A stretch of DNA of 64,000 nt, taken from Oasisia sp. SBJ-2009 (lineage: Eukaryota > Annelida > Polychaeta > Sabellida > Siboglinidae). Below, piece by piece: positions 49,001-59,427 of the stretch. Numbering within the stretch: position 1 is the stretch's first letter; each line of letters starts with the position of its first letter. A program made the position numbers and the translations under genes. Below the pieces are notes generated by a model. It worked only from the letters and a program-made list of their open reading frames with translations, searched no databases and was not told where the DNA came from. The stretch is taken from NCBI GenBank assembly GCA_964017155.1, contig OZ024854.1, forward strand, positions 55,968,941-56,032,940, given 5' to 3'.

Positions 49001-52000
49001 AGTCTGTCGAGGCAGTGTGCTGTGATCAGTCTGTCGAGGCAGTGTGCTGTAATCAGTCTGTCAAGGCAGTGTGCTGTAATCAGTCTGTCGAGGCAGGGTG
49101 TTGTAATCAGTCTGTCGAGGCAGTGTGCTGTAATCAGTCTGTCGAGGCAGTGTGTTGTCATCAGTCTGTCGAGGCAGTGTGCTGTAATCAGTCTGTCGAG
49201 GCAGTGTGTTGTCATCAGTCTGTCGAGGCAGTGTGCTGTAATCGGTCTGTCGAGGCAGGGTGCTGTAATTAGTCTGTCGAGGCAGTGTGCTGTAATAAGT
49301 CTGTCGAGGCAGTGTGCTGTCATCAGTCTGTCGAGGCAGTGTGCTGTCATCAGTCTGTCGAGGCAGTGTGCTGTAATCAGTCTGTCGAGGCAGGGTGCTG
49401 TAATTAGTCTGTCGAGGCAGTGTGCTGTAATCAGTCTGTCGAGGCAGTGTGCTGTAATCAGTCTGTCGAGGCAGGGTGCTGTAATTAGTCTGTCGAGGCA
49501 GTGTGCTGTAATCAGTCTGTCGAGGCAGTGTGCTGTAATCAGTCTGTCGAGGCAGTGTGCTGTCATCAGTCTGTCGAGGCAGTGTGCTGTCGTCAGTCTG
49601 TCGAGGCAGTGTGCTGTCATCAGTCTGTCGAGGCAGTGTGTTGTCCTCAGTCTGTCGAGGCAGTGTGTTGTCATCAGTCTGTCGAGGCAGTGTGCTGTCA
49701 TCAGTCTGCCGAAGCAGGGTGCTGCTCACAATTTGGTCTGTCTGTGGCTTGAACATCCTTGAGATGTGACTGATGAGGTCTTGTCTCTTGAGGAGCTTCA
49801 ATGTCACCAGCATCCCCTCGCAACACACGCGGCCACTGCACCACAGCGAGAAGATGTTCTCCGACTCCTTCATCAGCACGCCAGACTGAGCCTCCGTCGA
49901 CGAGCCGTCGTCTCCTACAACCACGCATCAAAACATCAAACACACTGAAATGACAACACTTCTACAATTAACTTACTTTGGAGCTTAATGTCGAACATGA
50001 GTACGACATTTTGATCTGTCAGCTACGGATCTTGTTCCTGTACTGGTGTCACGTTTGCTGCCATCTACAATCAAATTATCCCGCCGAAATCTGAGGCAAC
50101 ACACATGACACCAGTACGTGAACAAGGTCCGTAGCTGACAGATCGCAACGTCGTACTCATCTTCGACATTAAGCTCCAAAGTAAGTTAATTATACTACAA
50201 TAAACCATTCTTGGAGCCATGAGCAATGTATTCACTAACATTTCTACAGCATTGTATCCAGCCACTGTATATCAGTTTGGAATTTTTAGTCTTGTGTTTA
50301 ACCAATTTTTTGGCTGAGTTAATTTAGTTGTTTAACTTATTTATTTAACCTATTTATTTTACTGTATTATTTAGCTTACATTTATATATGTAATTATTTA
50401 TTTTATATTATTAGTGCCTTTGAGCATGTTTTTAACCACAGCGTTTATAAATGGTTTGAACTAAATAAATATTACATTACGATATCAGTATTTTATCATT
50501 AATATGGATGTAATTATTATCACAGCTTGAGATGTGTTATACACCAAAACAGTGCAAACCATTCAAGAAAGTTTGGCCGTCTCTGGCAGCATGACGTAGC
50601 AGGCACTGCAACCTGGAGTCATGTGACTTACCAACAACTGAGAAGTTGTTTTCGAGCAGAGACCGATGTGCCGTGAGCCAGGCCTGCGCCAGCTTGCTGT
50701 TCTTCGACTTGCCCACAATAAAGTTGAGCAGATAGACACTGAGGCCAAGCAACATCAACATCTCCATGTAGAAACTATCCCAGTTGGTGCGCAGGTGAAG
50801 GGGGATCTATCGTAACAACACAAGCGTCTCGGTGTTAGTACAGCAGTCTTAGTTGGCTGGTTCTTCAGGGTAAGTTCCTTTTCCTACCTTTTGCAATTAA
50901 TAGTTAAATTCCTGGAAACAAAACTCAAATGTGCATCACAAAAAAGGTAGAATTAATAAAACTGATTAACAGTATTAAGGTTAGCAACAGTCGATGGCTA
51001 TGTTTGTAACAGATAGGTAAGGTTAAAATAGTAAGTCGAAACAATGACTGTATAATATTCTTAACTGATTTCATATGTGTACAGGGCGCAAATTTCACAG
51101 TGTTGGCGCTGCAAACTTACTACAAGAAACAGAAAACATACCATAACTGGATGATCACAATTAAATAGGCTTTGTTACTGGAGTAAGCAATGAAACAAAG
51201 GCACTCACTTTTGTGATTTTGAGATCTGGTGGCTTCTCTTGACCTTTGCCCTTTACAGTTCTATCCTTGTCGAAACCTTCAAACTCGTCATCGTCTTGCA
51301 GATGCTCAAATTCATCATCGTCATCCTTCAAGTAAAAGGCACCATGGTGTAAATTTCAGCTCTGAGCATGCTACAGTATATTTATCATTTATTTTCACAA
51401 TTATTTTAACAACTGACCCATCAACTGGCCATGTTGTTTATTGAAAGAAAAAGTTCTCCAATACAAAGGGCCAAAATGGCTTAGAATGTGACTGACATAT
51501 CCAACATGAAGAGTCCCATGTAGTTCTATAAAAAGATTCAAAACAATAATGATAACTATTTTGTCAACACAGCAAACTTCATCAGATAAGGTCAGAGCGA
51601 CAATCTGGAAGTGCCGTCATAAATCATAGTATAAAATTAATTTAGTATGTAACAATTCAATATATGATACACACCAGTTACAGCAAAACATCAACAACAA
51701 AATTATACTAGTTATCTTTTCAACATTCATTACATACTGGACATACAGTAAACAAATGACACAGGTGTCAAAGCAGTCAGGTGACTTGCTCACTTCGACT
51801 GTGGCTTCCTCCTCCTCTGCATTCTCTGCCTCGTTGATGTCTGCCTCGGGAGACATGAGGACCTTTGGCTGCTTTGGTTCCTCCTTCTGCTCACCAGGTG
51901 TCGCTGCCTCCGGCTTGTCTTCTACAAACACAGCACGACCCGTTCAAAACTGGCACTTGTGTCTCCTCCTATATACAGTTGATAGGCTAGTCAATTGCAC

Positions 52001-52704
52001 CACAGGCAAATTGGTTTGCTATTTGGTGAAAATAAAATAAAACTCCACCAAATTGGCAAAACAATTTTATCATTATTAAAATTACTTAGTGTTCTATAGT
52101 GTTCTATATAATATTAGATAATGTTTTGACCTCAAAAAAGGCTAAATAAAATCTCATTGGGCTAAAGAAATTTCTTACCTTTAACTAAATTGGCTAAAGA
52201 AATTTTAGGCCCAGCGCTACCCTAGATACATATAACACATGTGATGAATAAATCAGTAATAGTTTTTTACTAACAATATGTGTCAAATCCTTGCCATTTC
52301 AACTGGCTTTCAAAAGGCTAAATAAGATTCAAGATTCAAAAGAATCTTGAATCTTATTGTTTGCTTCTATCAGTCTGCCATCTACCTAAATGCTTGTATT
52401 TTCTCCCTACCATGTTTTTTGTGGTTTCCTTGATTTTGTTTAATGGATGTGCATGTAACAACAATTGGTCTTTTGAGTTGTAACAAGATATGTTGAATAT
52501 GTTATAGAGCTTGTCCTCCAATATGAAATATATGTAATTATATAAACCAACTTAGTAGTCAACCATTACAAACTGACCTTCGTCAAACTCCTCAAATTCA
52601 GCAAAGTCATTGTCCTCTACCTCGGCTCCGTGCTGATTGGCCGACTGAGCAAAGGTCATGAATGACACAAGGCACAAAATAAGTAATAGTGGCAAGTGGC
52701 GCAT
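41890..52704 (-). CDS. CCDC47: CCDC47 (calumin), ER membrane protein of the PAT complex
   Basis: Coding exons are 52578-52704, 51794-51921, 51209-51325, 50632-50806, 49730-49914, 47648-47749, 46853-46960, 45962-46044, 45653-45711, 43408-43517, 42744-42911 and 41890-41961. All introns are GT...AG, phases match, and the sum is 1434 nt (477 residues; vertebrate protein about 483). The start [15 protein letters not shown] is a signal peptide, followed by an acidic luminal region (about 24-124) with [11 protein letters not shown]. One membrane segment follows (about 139-156, then [12 protein letters not shown]), then the cytosolic domain with [18 protein letters not shown] and [12 protein letters not shown], and a Lys/Arg-rich coiled-coil C-terminus (399-477) with [15 protein letters not shown]. 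In animals CCDC47 binds WDR83OS (Asterix) and helps insert multipass proteins at the translocon. An acceptor-like TTTCAG at 52709-52714 implies an upstream non-coding exon. No defect is seen. Confidence 0.97.
42038..42209. mobile_element. Small palindromic element in CCDC47 intron 11, Penelope-end family
   Basis: AATTCACTTACTTTGGAGCA at the left is mirrored by TGCTCCAAAGTAAGTGAATT at the right. Inside are diverged copies of the hairpin seen in the Penelope-like ends (GACCTATCAGCTATGAGTC and its partner). There is no coding sequence. Confidence 0.7.
42996..43026. repeat. (TA)n microsatellite
   Basis: Short TA run in CCDC47 intron 10. Confidence 0.9.
44088..45249. mobile_element. 1162-bp non-autonomous DNA transposon in CCDC47 intron 9
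   Basis: The ends CTAGGCTAGCGCTGT and ACAGCGCTAGCCTAG are exact inverted repeats (15 bp). Both sides carry the same 6-bp CATAAG (44082-44087 and 45250-45255), a target-site duplication. Sub-terminal repeats TTTAGCCAAATTGGC and TTTCGCCAATTTGGCG lie inside the two ends. There is no coding frame. A related end, CAGCGCTACCCTAG, lies in intron 1 near 52213-52226. Confidence 0.85.
46597..46827 (+). CDS. 76-residue open frame inside CCDC47 intron 7, opposite strand
   Basis: An ATG in good context (CAAAATGA) opens a frame to TAA at 46825-46827, 25 bp from CCDC47 exon 7. The protein ([20 protein letters not shown]...[13 protein letters not shown], then [17 protein letters not shown]) is soluble-looking, with balanced composition. 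I recognise no family. It may be a small nested gene, a fragment of an older gene or chance. Confidence 0.28.
   Translation: MTSKPPFTHATTTLLELVHPPEQRAGDFNTRLFHKYNQLQKMQCKMELAVKFKETFSKYETNCYQGLVKRYADVLN
47065..47390 (+). repeat. Two copies of a short dispersed repeat
   Basis: GGTTACCCAGGCTCTGTGAG at about 47078 and GATTACCCAGGCTCCGTGGG at about 47343 are each followed by GTGGC(T/A)GCAC...TTAGCC. A third copy lies inverted at 53181-53230 upstream of CCDC47. The identity of the repeat is unknown. Confidence 0.6.
47541..47645. repeat. 23-bp tandem repeat, about 4.5 copies
   Basis: ATGGTGCTTCTAGTCACCCA with CTC, repeated. The last copy ends within a few bases of the splice donor of CCDC47 exon 6 (47648). 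Confidence 0.95.
48183..48805. repeat. 20-bp minisatellite, about 31 copies, in CCDC47 intron 5
   Basis: GACAGCAGTGGTGGGTGGTT is repeated with almost no variation except GGG/GGA at one position. This high homogeneity suggests recent expansion. Confidence 0.98.
48937..49729. repeat. 27-bp minisatellite, about 29 copies, starting at the CCDC47 exon 5 donor
   Basis: The unit on the plus strand is CAGTCTGTCGAGGCAGTGTG plus CTGTCAT (27 bp, nine codons). On the minus strand the array begins at the GTGAGC splice donor of exon 5 (49729-49728) and encodes a repeating TDDSTLPRQ in frame with the exon, until a CGA-to-TGA change at about 49063. Confidence 0.95.
49966..50191. mobile_element. Penelope-derived palindrome in CCDC47 intron 4
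   Basis: Inverted arms 49966-50050 and 50107-50191 match the ends of the Penelope-like element at 20232-22715. The centre (ATCCCGCCGAAATCTGAGGC) matches the sequence just inside that element's 3' end. It is an internally deleted derivative. Its hairpin motifs are decayed (GAAA is GCAA in the right arm). Confidence 0.85.
52060..52226. repeat. Fragment related to the intron 9 transposon
   Basis: GGCTAAAGAAATTT units and the end CAGCGCTACCCTAG resemble the 44088-45249 element. It lies in CCDC47 intron 1. Confidence 0.5.
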
Positions 52705-52809
52705 GGTTCTGAAACATAAGACGTGAACCTCAAAATGCATGAACTTCAAAATGCAAATAGGATAAATATTATTTATAATTATGATGATTGTAATTCTTGT
52801 GTATATATA

Positions 52810-54089
52810 CAGTTGAACCCCTCGTTTAAGACCGCCCACCAAATCAGAGTGGGGCGGTCTTAAAAGAGGGGTGGTCTCTCGTGAGGGGTTTGCAAAATTC
52901 AACACTAGGGGCGCTTACGACTAACATCAACACTAGGGGGCGCTTATAACCACTAAGTAGTAAAATACACAAAATAAAAAGGAGATAATAAAACATGAGA
53001 CAACATATTAACAACAACATTATGTATACTGTTTATTTTATGTGTGACACGTTTCAGTATAAGTTTAATTTTGAGTGTTTTTTTTTAAATAATATCTGAC
53101 AAAAGGTATCCTCATTTTGAATCGTTTTTTAATAATATCTGATAAAAAGTATTCTCATTTAATTTATTTCAAATTCGGTCTGAGGGGCTAAAAAGTGCTG
53201 CCACCTCACGGCGTCTGGGTAATCGCACCGCGGTCGCCATTTTGTTGTTCATTCTGGCGCCGCAAAACGATCTTTTCTTTCTGATCTAATCATGAAAATG
53301 ACCTCTTACAGCCGCGAAACTTCCTCTCTAATAACTCATATTACTGTGAAGAATAAAGTTAACAAATCAAAATCGTGCTAAACAAAAGTCGACGTCATTA
53401 GTGTTACGCGCAGGCCGTAGATTACCGTGGCGTTACGTTGATATTTTATAGCGGTGTCGTTAAATCTGGATTCCGGTTTTATCCTAAACTAACCTAAAAC
53501 TTAGCTTAAATTTCTAAACTTTAACCATACACAAGTTTCTAAACTTTAATCATACACAATATGGATATTACAGTAATCACAGAGTTATGCGTAGCCACCG
53601 ACGGTGACCACGTCCGCCATTATTTCTTGCCGGCGAGTTCTTGCGCGAGTTTGTTTCGTGAATTTTATTTGCTTCAGTAATGTAAGTGATTAAATTTTAT
53701 AACATAGTGTGTGTTTATAAATATATACGACATGTGAGGAAAGTCTAGCGGCTGTTAGATGTCGTTTTCATAATTCGGTCAGAAAGTAAAAGATCGCCAA
53801 AAATGGCAAAATGAATGGTCGTCATCAGGCGATTTATTGTTTTTATGGCATTGTGCGCGTTAGTCATGCGTTTAATTAAAGTTCGTTGCGATATTTAGTT
53901 TTAAAAATGTGCTATCGGATGGTCGTTCGTCAGAGGTAAAATTCAAATTGCCATGGTCGTTGGTCACGTCTGCCGGGTGGTCGTTGGTGAGGGGTCGTTT
54001 ATACAGCGTAGGCATTCCGTCAATGAAAAAACGGTCGTAAAAAGCGGATGGTCGTAAATGAGGGTGGTCGTTCGTGAGTGGTTCTACTG
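52810..54089. mobile_element. 1280-bp Tc1/mariner- or pogo-type element upstream of CCDC47
   Basis: The ends CAGTTGAACCCCTCGTTTAA and its mirrored partner (CAGTAGAACCACTCACGAAC on the reverse strand) are flanked by TA at 52808-52809 and 54090-54091. GGTCGTT/GGTCTT motifs recur near both ends. No transposase was found. It starts 105 bp upstream of the CCDC47 start codon. Confidence 0.65.
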
Positions 54090-54436
54090 TATATAAAATT
54101 ATATATATCTGAAGCGAAAATGTGGGAGCTACTGTAGGTGTATTGCCGAAACATCTGGGGGATCTACTTCTGTACTGGCAGCTTCTATACTGATTTGCTT
54201 CTATATTGGGAGCAAGAACTCCTTGAGTAAAAGGGAGCACTAAAGGTAAAAATTACATGTGACTAACTGTAGCACCAGGACCGACACCATGTGACCAGTG
54301 ACTGTCCGTGAGATTTGTCGTTCAGGCAGACTTATTATTAAATATACCTTCCACCAATACCAAGGGTTTCTGTTCGTCAATTTGCTCGACTTCTGTATTG
54401 AATGAATACGTTTTACATGAGAGCTTATGGAATGTG

Positions 54437-54614
54437 GTCGGAATGCCCCACTACCCGAATGCCCCAGTTGCAATGCCCCTACTGCCTAGTCGCAATGCCC
54501 CAATCTCAAAGTCGCAATGCCCCAACCGCGAAGTCGCAATGCCCCCACATTTTGGAACACCGTGGTCGCAATGCCCCACTTTTGGACGGAATGCCCCACT
54601 TTCTTGGTAGTCGG

Positions 54615-54661
<47 letters not shown>

Positions 54662-56095
54662 TGTGACGTGTTCTAACGAAATGGGTCGTATGTCAACAAC
54701 AACAAAAATTGCGTTAGTCTCTCACACAGCCAAAGTTATTGGATGCTAAACATGCCTAGGGTAGAAAGTTTCAAACGGAGAAAAACGAACTTGAAGTTCG
54801 CGGTCAAGTAAGCACACGGTCGAGTACATTGTCGATCTAAAATCGGCCGTTTTGCTTCTATTACTCCATTTCATACATTCGAAATAAACTCCAAAGGCAT
54901 GTTCACTGTCGAGGATATATCATGCTAACTGTGTACTGAAATTATTACAACATAATCCGAGTATTTAACAATGTTTTGTAGCAGCGACCTGATCGATTCC
55001 ACGTTGTTTACGCTGGCGAGAGCGCACTGCGCCTGCGGCTCTAAGCCAATCAGCGGCGACTAGTGACGTTTATTCACAGACAGGGAATTCGTATTAAGCG
55101 CTATTATTGGCTTACACTGACGTCAGTGGGAATTTCTACTACAAGAATCCGAAAGAGGGCACCATGGGCTTTCTTGTAGTACCAAATAGTCCGCCATGCT
55201 TTGAGGGAACCCTGAAGAATGCGGCATTAAACTAGTGCGATTTATAAAATGTACTAAATAATAATATAAACGAGAAATAAGCATTGCCAATGGACAAAAA
55301 AGATACCAAAGTATACTTTGGTGACAAAAAGTCGAAATCGACGAAAATCATCGTTGCATGTTTATGCGGTGTTTTCTCGAAATCAAGTTCCCTGACATAC
55401 GACTCATTTCGTTAGAACACGTCACATATATATTATATAATACTAAAAATAATTGTTAGATTACTGAATGCGTTCCATTTGCACTTGTTTCGTGCGGCAA
55501 TATATATATATATACAGTGTATATAAGATATTTTATATAATACTAATATCTTTTTTGTTACATTATTGAAAGCGTTCCAGTTGCACTTGTTTCGTGCGGC
55601 AATATATATATATATACAGTGTATATAAGATATTTTATATAATACTAATATCTTTTTTGTTACATTATTGAATGCGTTCCAGTTGCATTTGTTTTCACAA
55701 AAGTGAATTAAAAATTCACAATGACTATTTGTTGTAACCGATATTAATTTTCATGATAGGTTTGACAAATCGCACAAAGACGAAATATATACGGAGAAAT
55801 ATATGGAGACAAAACATAAATTCAGTTATATTTTCAATAATGTTCAGATAATCAATGAAACATATTTTTTATTCATTATACATTTACTTATGTAATGTCT
55901 ATTATTGTATTATATATATAAGTTTGACAATAATAAAATGTTATGTTTAAACATGTTTTGATAATAATAAAATCACTGCCAGGGCATTCCGACCAAAAGT
56001 GGGGCATTGCGACTTCGCGGTTGGGGCATTGTGACTAGGTTTGGGGCATTCCGGTCGTGGGGCATTCAGTCAGTGGGGCATTGCTACTATAATTC
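54437..56095. mobile_element. Element with inverted arrays of GCAATGCCCC, with a nested insertion
   Basis: At 54437-54605 the motif GCAATGCCCC or GAATGCCCCA recurs about nine times. At 55982-56092 its reverse complement GGGGCATTGC recurs about six times. The two arrays face each other like sub-terminal repeats. Inside, ATGTGACGTGTTCTAACGAA (about 54660) is mirrored at 55412-55432, marking a nested element of about 0.8 kb. Confidence 0.6.
55466..55700. repeat. 102-bp tandem repeat, about 2.3 copies
   Basis: GAATGCGTTCCA.TTGCA(C/T)TTG recurs at 55466, 55568 and 55670 (spacing 102). Confidence 0.93.
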
Positions 56096-56099
56096 GAGC

Positions 56100-56920
56100 T
56101 TATATGTATTCCTTGTATATCTTCTTCTTCTTCCAGTAATCCACTACCGTCAATTATATGGTCATCATTACACTGCTTCGGTTCCAAGTTATGACCTATT
56201 ACAAAACATATGTACATAATGTTATGCTTTAGAGTTTACTGGTATAATTAATGTGGCTTAGATTGCGTAGTCACGTGGGATCGGTCCCGGTGCAACAATA
56301 CAAATTGCGAATGTGGGCGTTACACCTCCTGGCCACGCTGTTAATTATACATTTTAAATACCATATTACTTATATATACACATAAATAAACTCCTGCATT
56401 AGAAAGATGGATTAGGAAATTAAGAGGCATGAGTAAAATCACTCAAGATGCCAGTATACACAATGAAAACTGGTTTGACGTATCACGCTTGTGGGCGATA
56501 ATATGTAAGCAATTAGATTCACTGGTAACATCGCGCAAATATAGCAGAATCTGATATGATTATGCCACTGTGTAGTAATAGTATTATTTAGCTACTACAT
56601 AGCTTACGCTTTTTGAAAAACTGCTATGTGAATGTTCCTGGCTAGGCAAATCTGGAGTGGAGTAACGATCCCACTTTAACCTCGCATTGACTCGTCGGTG
56701 TCATTCCGGTGAAATGGTTGTCCCTGTGTAAATTTATTCCGTGGTTAGGAATGTACTCACATTCACAAAAATAATGGGGAACTGAAAATAAGCTGAAATT
56801 GGCCTTACTTTATATTTGAACAACTGTTTTATATTTAAATAGTGCAAATCCAGACAGTGATTGCGATAAAACAAGTATATTAGGTCACTAAGTCTAAGTC
56901 ACTAATTTAAGTCCAAGTCT
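56100..56920. other. No gene seen
   Basis: AT-rich, no supported exon, between the GCAATGCCCC element and the THAP duplication. Confidence 0.35.
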
Positions 56921-57033
56921 AAGCAAAGACAATTAAAGGAAGACCAATCACATGCGCTGTTTCCTATTGGGCGCCATTTTTAAAACATAGACCGCAGCGA
57001 ACCAAGCGGCTGGGTTTCAAAAGTCAGAGCAAA

Positions 57034-59026
57034 ATGGCGTACGCTGCAGCCAAAGGCTGAGCAACAACAAAAGCGTCAACGCAGAGCTTTCATTCTTCAG
57101 ATTCCCGAAAGATAAAGACAGGTAGGCATTAAATCAATACAAACTAAAAAGAAATACCATGCATAACACACATAAATGCAACGCCTCGACACGCTCCCCC
57201 CCAGTCAGTGTCAGACTGGATGTCAGCTGGTGATGTAAACAAAAACACTCCGTATGGCTGGGACGGGTTTAGTAGTAGTTGGGGCAAGTAATAGTACTGT
57301 CGTGGGCGGGGGGTGGGGGGGGGGGTGGTTATCAATGACAATAAATTAACAGTATGTCCCAGCGGATCTTGTGGTGGGCTGAACTAAGAGTAAATATCAC
57401 TGACACTGTCACTGTATAATGTATCCAGACTGGCCTACTTGTCCTTGTACATGTACATGGTGTATCTAAATTCTAGGTAATAGAATAGGTGCCTTGGCAA
57501 AATATTAGCAATGAATGTGTAATACTGGCTGTAATTCAATGTTTTTGCACTTCTTATTTCAGGAGTAAGCGACGGGTTATAAACTCTAGAAGGGAAGATC
57601 TGTTGAAAAGAGACTGCGGGTATCTCTATAACAACTGCCGGATGTGCGCTAAACACTTCACCGAGTCACAGTTTATGAATGCCAACAGCCGTGACCAGCT
57701 GGTATGGGAAGCAGTTCCCACGTTATTCAGCTGCAATCAATCAGATCGCCAGAAAGAACGCAAGCCCCCCAAGGATAGAACTTCGATCATCTTCTGAGCA
57801 TGTAGTTGAGCAAGATACTTCAGTCCTGGTAAAATCAATGTTCTTGATTATATTCATGTCAGACCAGATGATTGTATTGTTGTAAATTGCTTGAGACAGG
57901 TGACTAGATATATAGTACATCACTGTCCATACAGTATACATATAGCCCTGGCTGGACTAAGGTATAAGAGGGGTGGCGCCGGTAGGCCTACTGGTGGCAC
58001 CCCCCCCCCCCCCTTATACCTTAGTCCAGCAAGGGCTATACATGTGTTTTACATAATCAACTGATAACATTAGTATGTTTCACTAATTGTAACGTTTTTG
58101 TGAGAACACCGAAATAATTCTGTATGTCATTTGGACACTAAATGTTGTAAATGGCAACCAACATTTTGGCTATATTTTGCAGTCACACGATATGAATTGC
58201 AAACTATGCCAATTCAATGAAACTGAAGACTAACTATAATGAATATTGTGAACAAATGTACATGTAGCTGACAATGTATTGACATTTAATACTGGCACAT
58301 ATTCTTTTACTTTTTGTGTGGCGTCTTTTTTGTTCATGTTTTTGATCTGTTTCAGAATAGGAATGAAATATTTCTAAAAATTGGGATTGGACAGTAACTG
58401 TCTGAACTGAATTATATTGATTAATTGATTTATTAAGGAATCCACGTTCAGTAATACAACTGTTGAGGTGGAGCCTTCAGACATTAAAAATACAAAAGTA
58501 TGCAATGGTGTAAACAAATACAATTTAAACATATCATGAAAACAAGTTATGAATATGACTAGGAATAGACACATAATTTAACGCACACACAACTGTATGA
58601 CAAAGTATTAAAATAGAGGAACACATAAACCACAGGGAGGCATATGTGATGGTGTTGGCAATTTGGGCGGGTGTAGGTTTAGCATGTTTAGGTGAGATGT
58701 TAAACATCATGTGTACCAAAACAAGAAGTAAATATGACTAGAATACAAAGATTGAAAGTAGTAGAAAAAGACACTTAGGGCTACATCATAATTTACTGTA
58801 CATACATCCTTTCAAATTTACAATGGACCAGTTGTGTGTCCATAGGCAGTACATGTATCAAGATGTATATATATAAAACCGGAAAATTTCAACAAATTTT
58901 AAAATGCACTTTCAGGCTATGGACATAATTATTGACTGCAGCATATCTTCAGCTGACAGGGAGAGGTTGTCTGGGGACATGGTAAAGAAAGAACCAGGCA
59001 TAATGATCATATCTGAAATTTCATGA
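57034..59026 (+). pseudogene. THAP-domain gene, copy 1, broken exon 1
   Basis: Exons equivalent to copy 2 lie at 57034-57121, 57563-57797 and 58916-59026. In exon 1 the stretch encoding the first zinc-binding CSAFGC is lost. Instead of TCAGCCTTTGGCTGC there is its reverse complement GCAGCCAAAGGCTGA, and about 22 neighbouring bases are missing. The frame now reads MAYAAAKG and stops at TGA. Exon 2 (RSKRRVINSRREDLLKRDCG, then CRMCAKHF and WEAVPTLF) is intact. This copy cannot make a THAP zinc finger from this start. Confidence 0.75.
57948..58036. repeat. Hairpin with poly-C loop, copy 1
   Basis: GGCTGGACTAAGGTATAAG and its mirror CTTATACCTTAGTCCAGC form a long stem, with GGTGGC...GCCACC pairing and a C-run in between. 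It occurs again at about 60360-60455 with a longer C-run. Confidence 0.8.
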
Positions 59027-59427
59027 ATCCTATCATAATGTAGCCGTAAAATGACCATAACATGTGATATATTTTTGAAAATCGACATATTTGGCGCATA
59101 AAAATATCAAATGTTTATCTTTACAAGTACATCCCCACCCCACCCACACCCCAAGTCAACGTACGAGCAGTCGATCGCTTTTTAACCAAATGAATGAAAG
59201 CACGCCGGTTTGCTTATGAACTCGCATGACACCCAGCCGCTTGGTGCGCCACCAGTTCAAAATCCAAAATGCCACCGGCTGAGTGACATCTCTCCCCTTT
59301 ACGCTCTCTGGTTTACCCAAAGACAATTAAAGGAAGACCAATCACATGCGCTGTTTCCTATTGGGCGCCATTTTTAAAACATAGACCGCAGCGAACCAAG
59401 CGGCTGGGTTTCAAAAGTCAGAGCAAC

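Larger units (their letters stand above)
56924..59317 (+). repeat. Tandem duplication, unit 1
   Basis: 56924-58323 matches 59318-60740, and 58848-59313 matches 61079-61552, both at high identity. The middle (58324-58847) is unlike the middle of unit 2. Confidence 0.9.

Noticed and set aside
48103..49701. 532-residue minus-strand frame and 301-residue plus-strand frame
   Set aside because: They follow the 20-bp and 27-bp minisatellites and are open because of unit length. Only the in-frame extension from CCDC47 exon 5 is worth noting.
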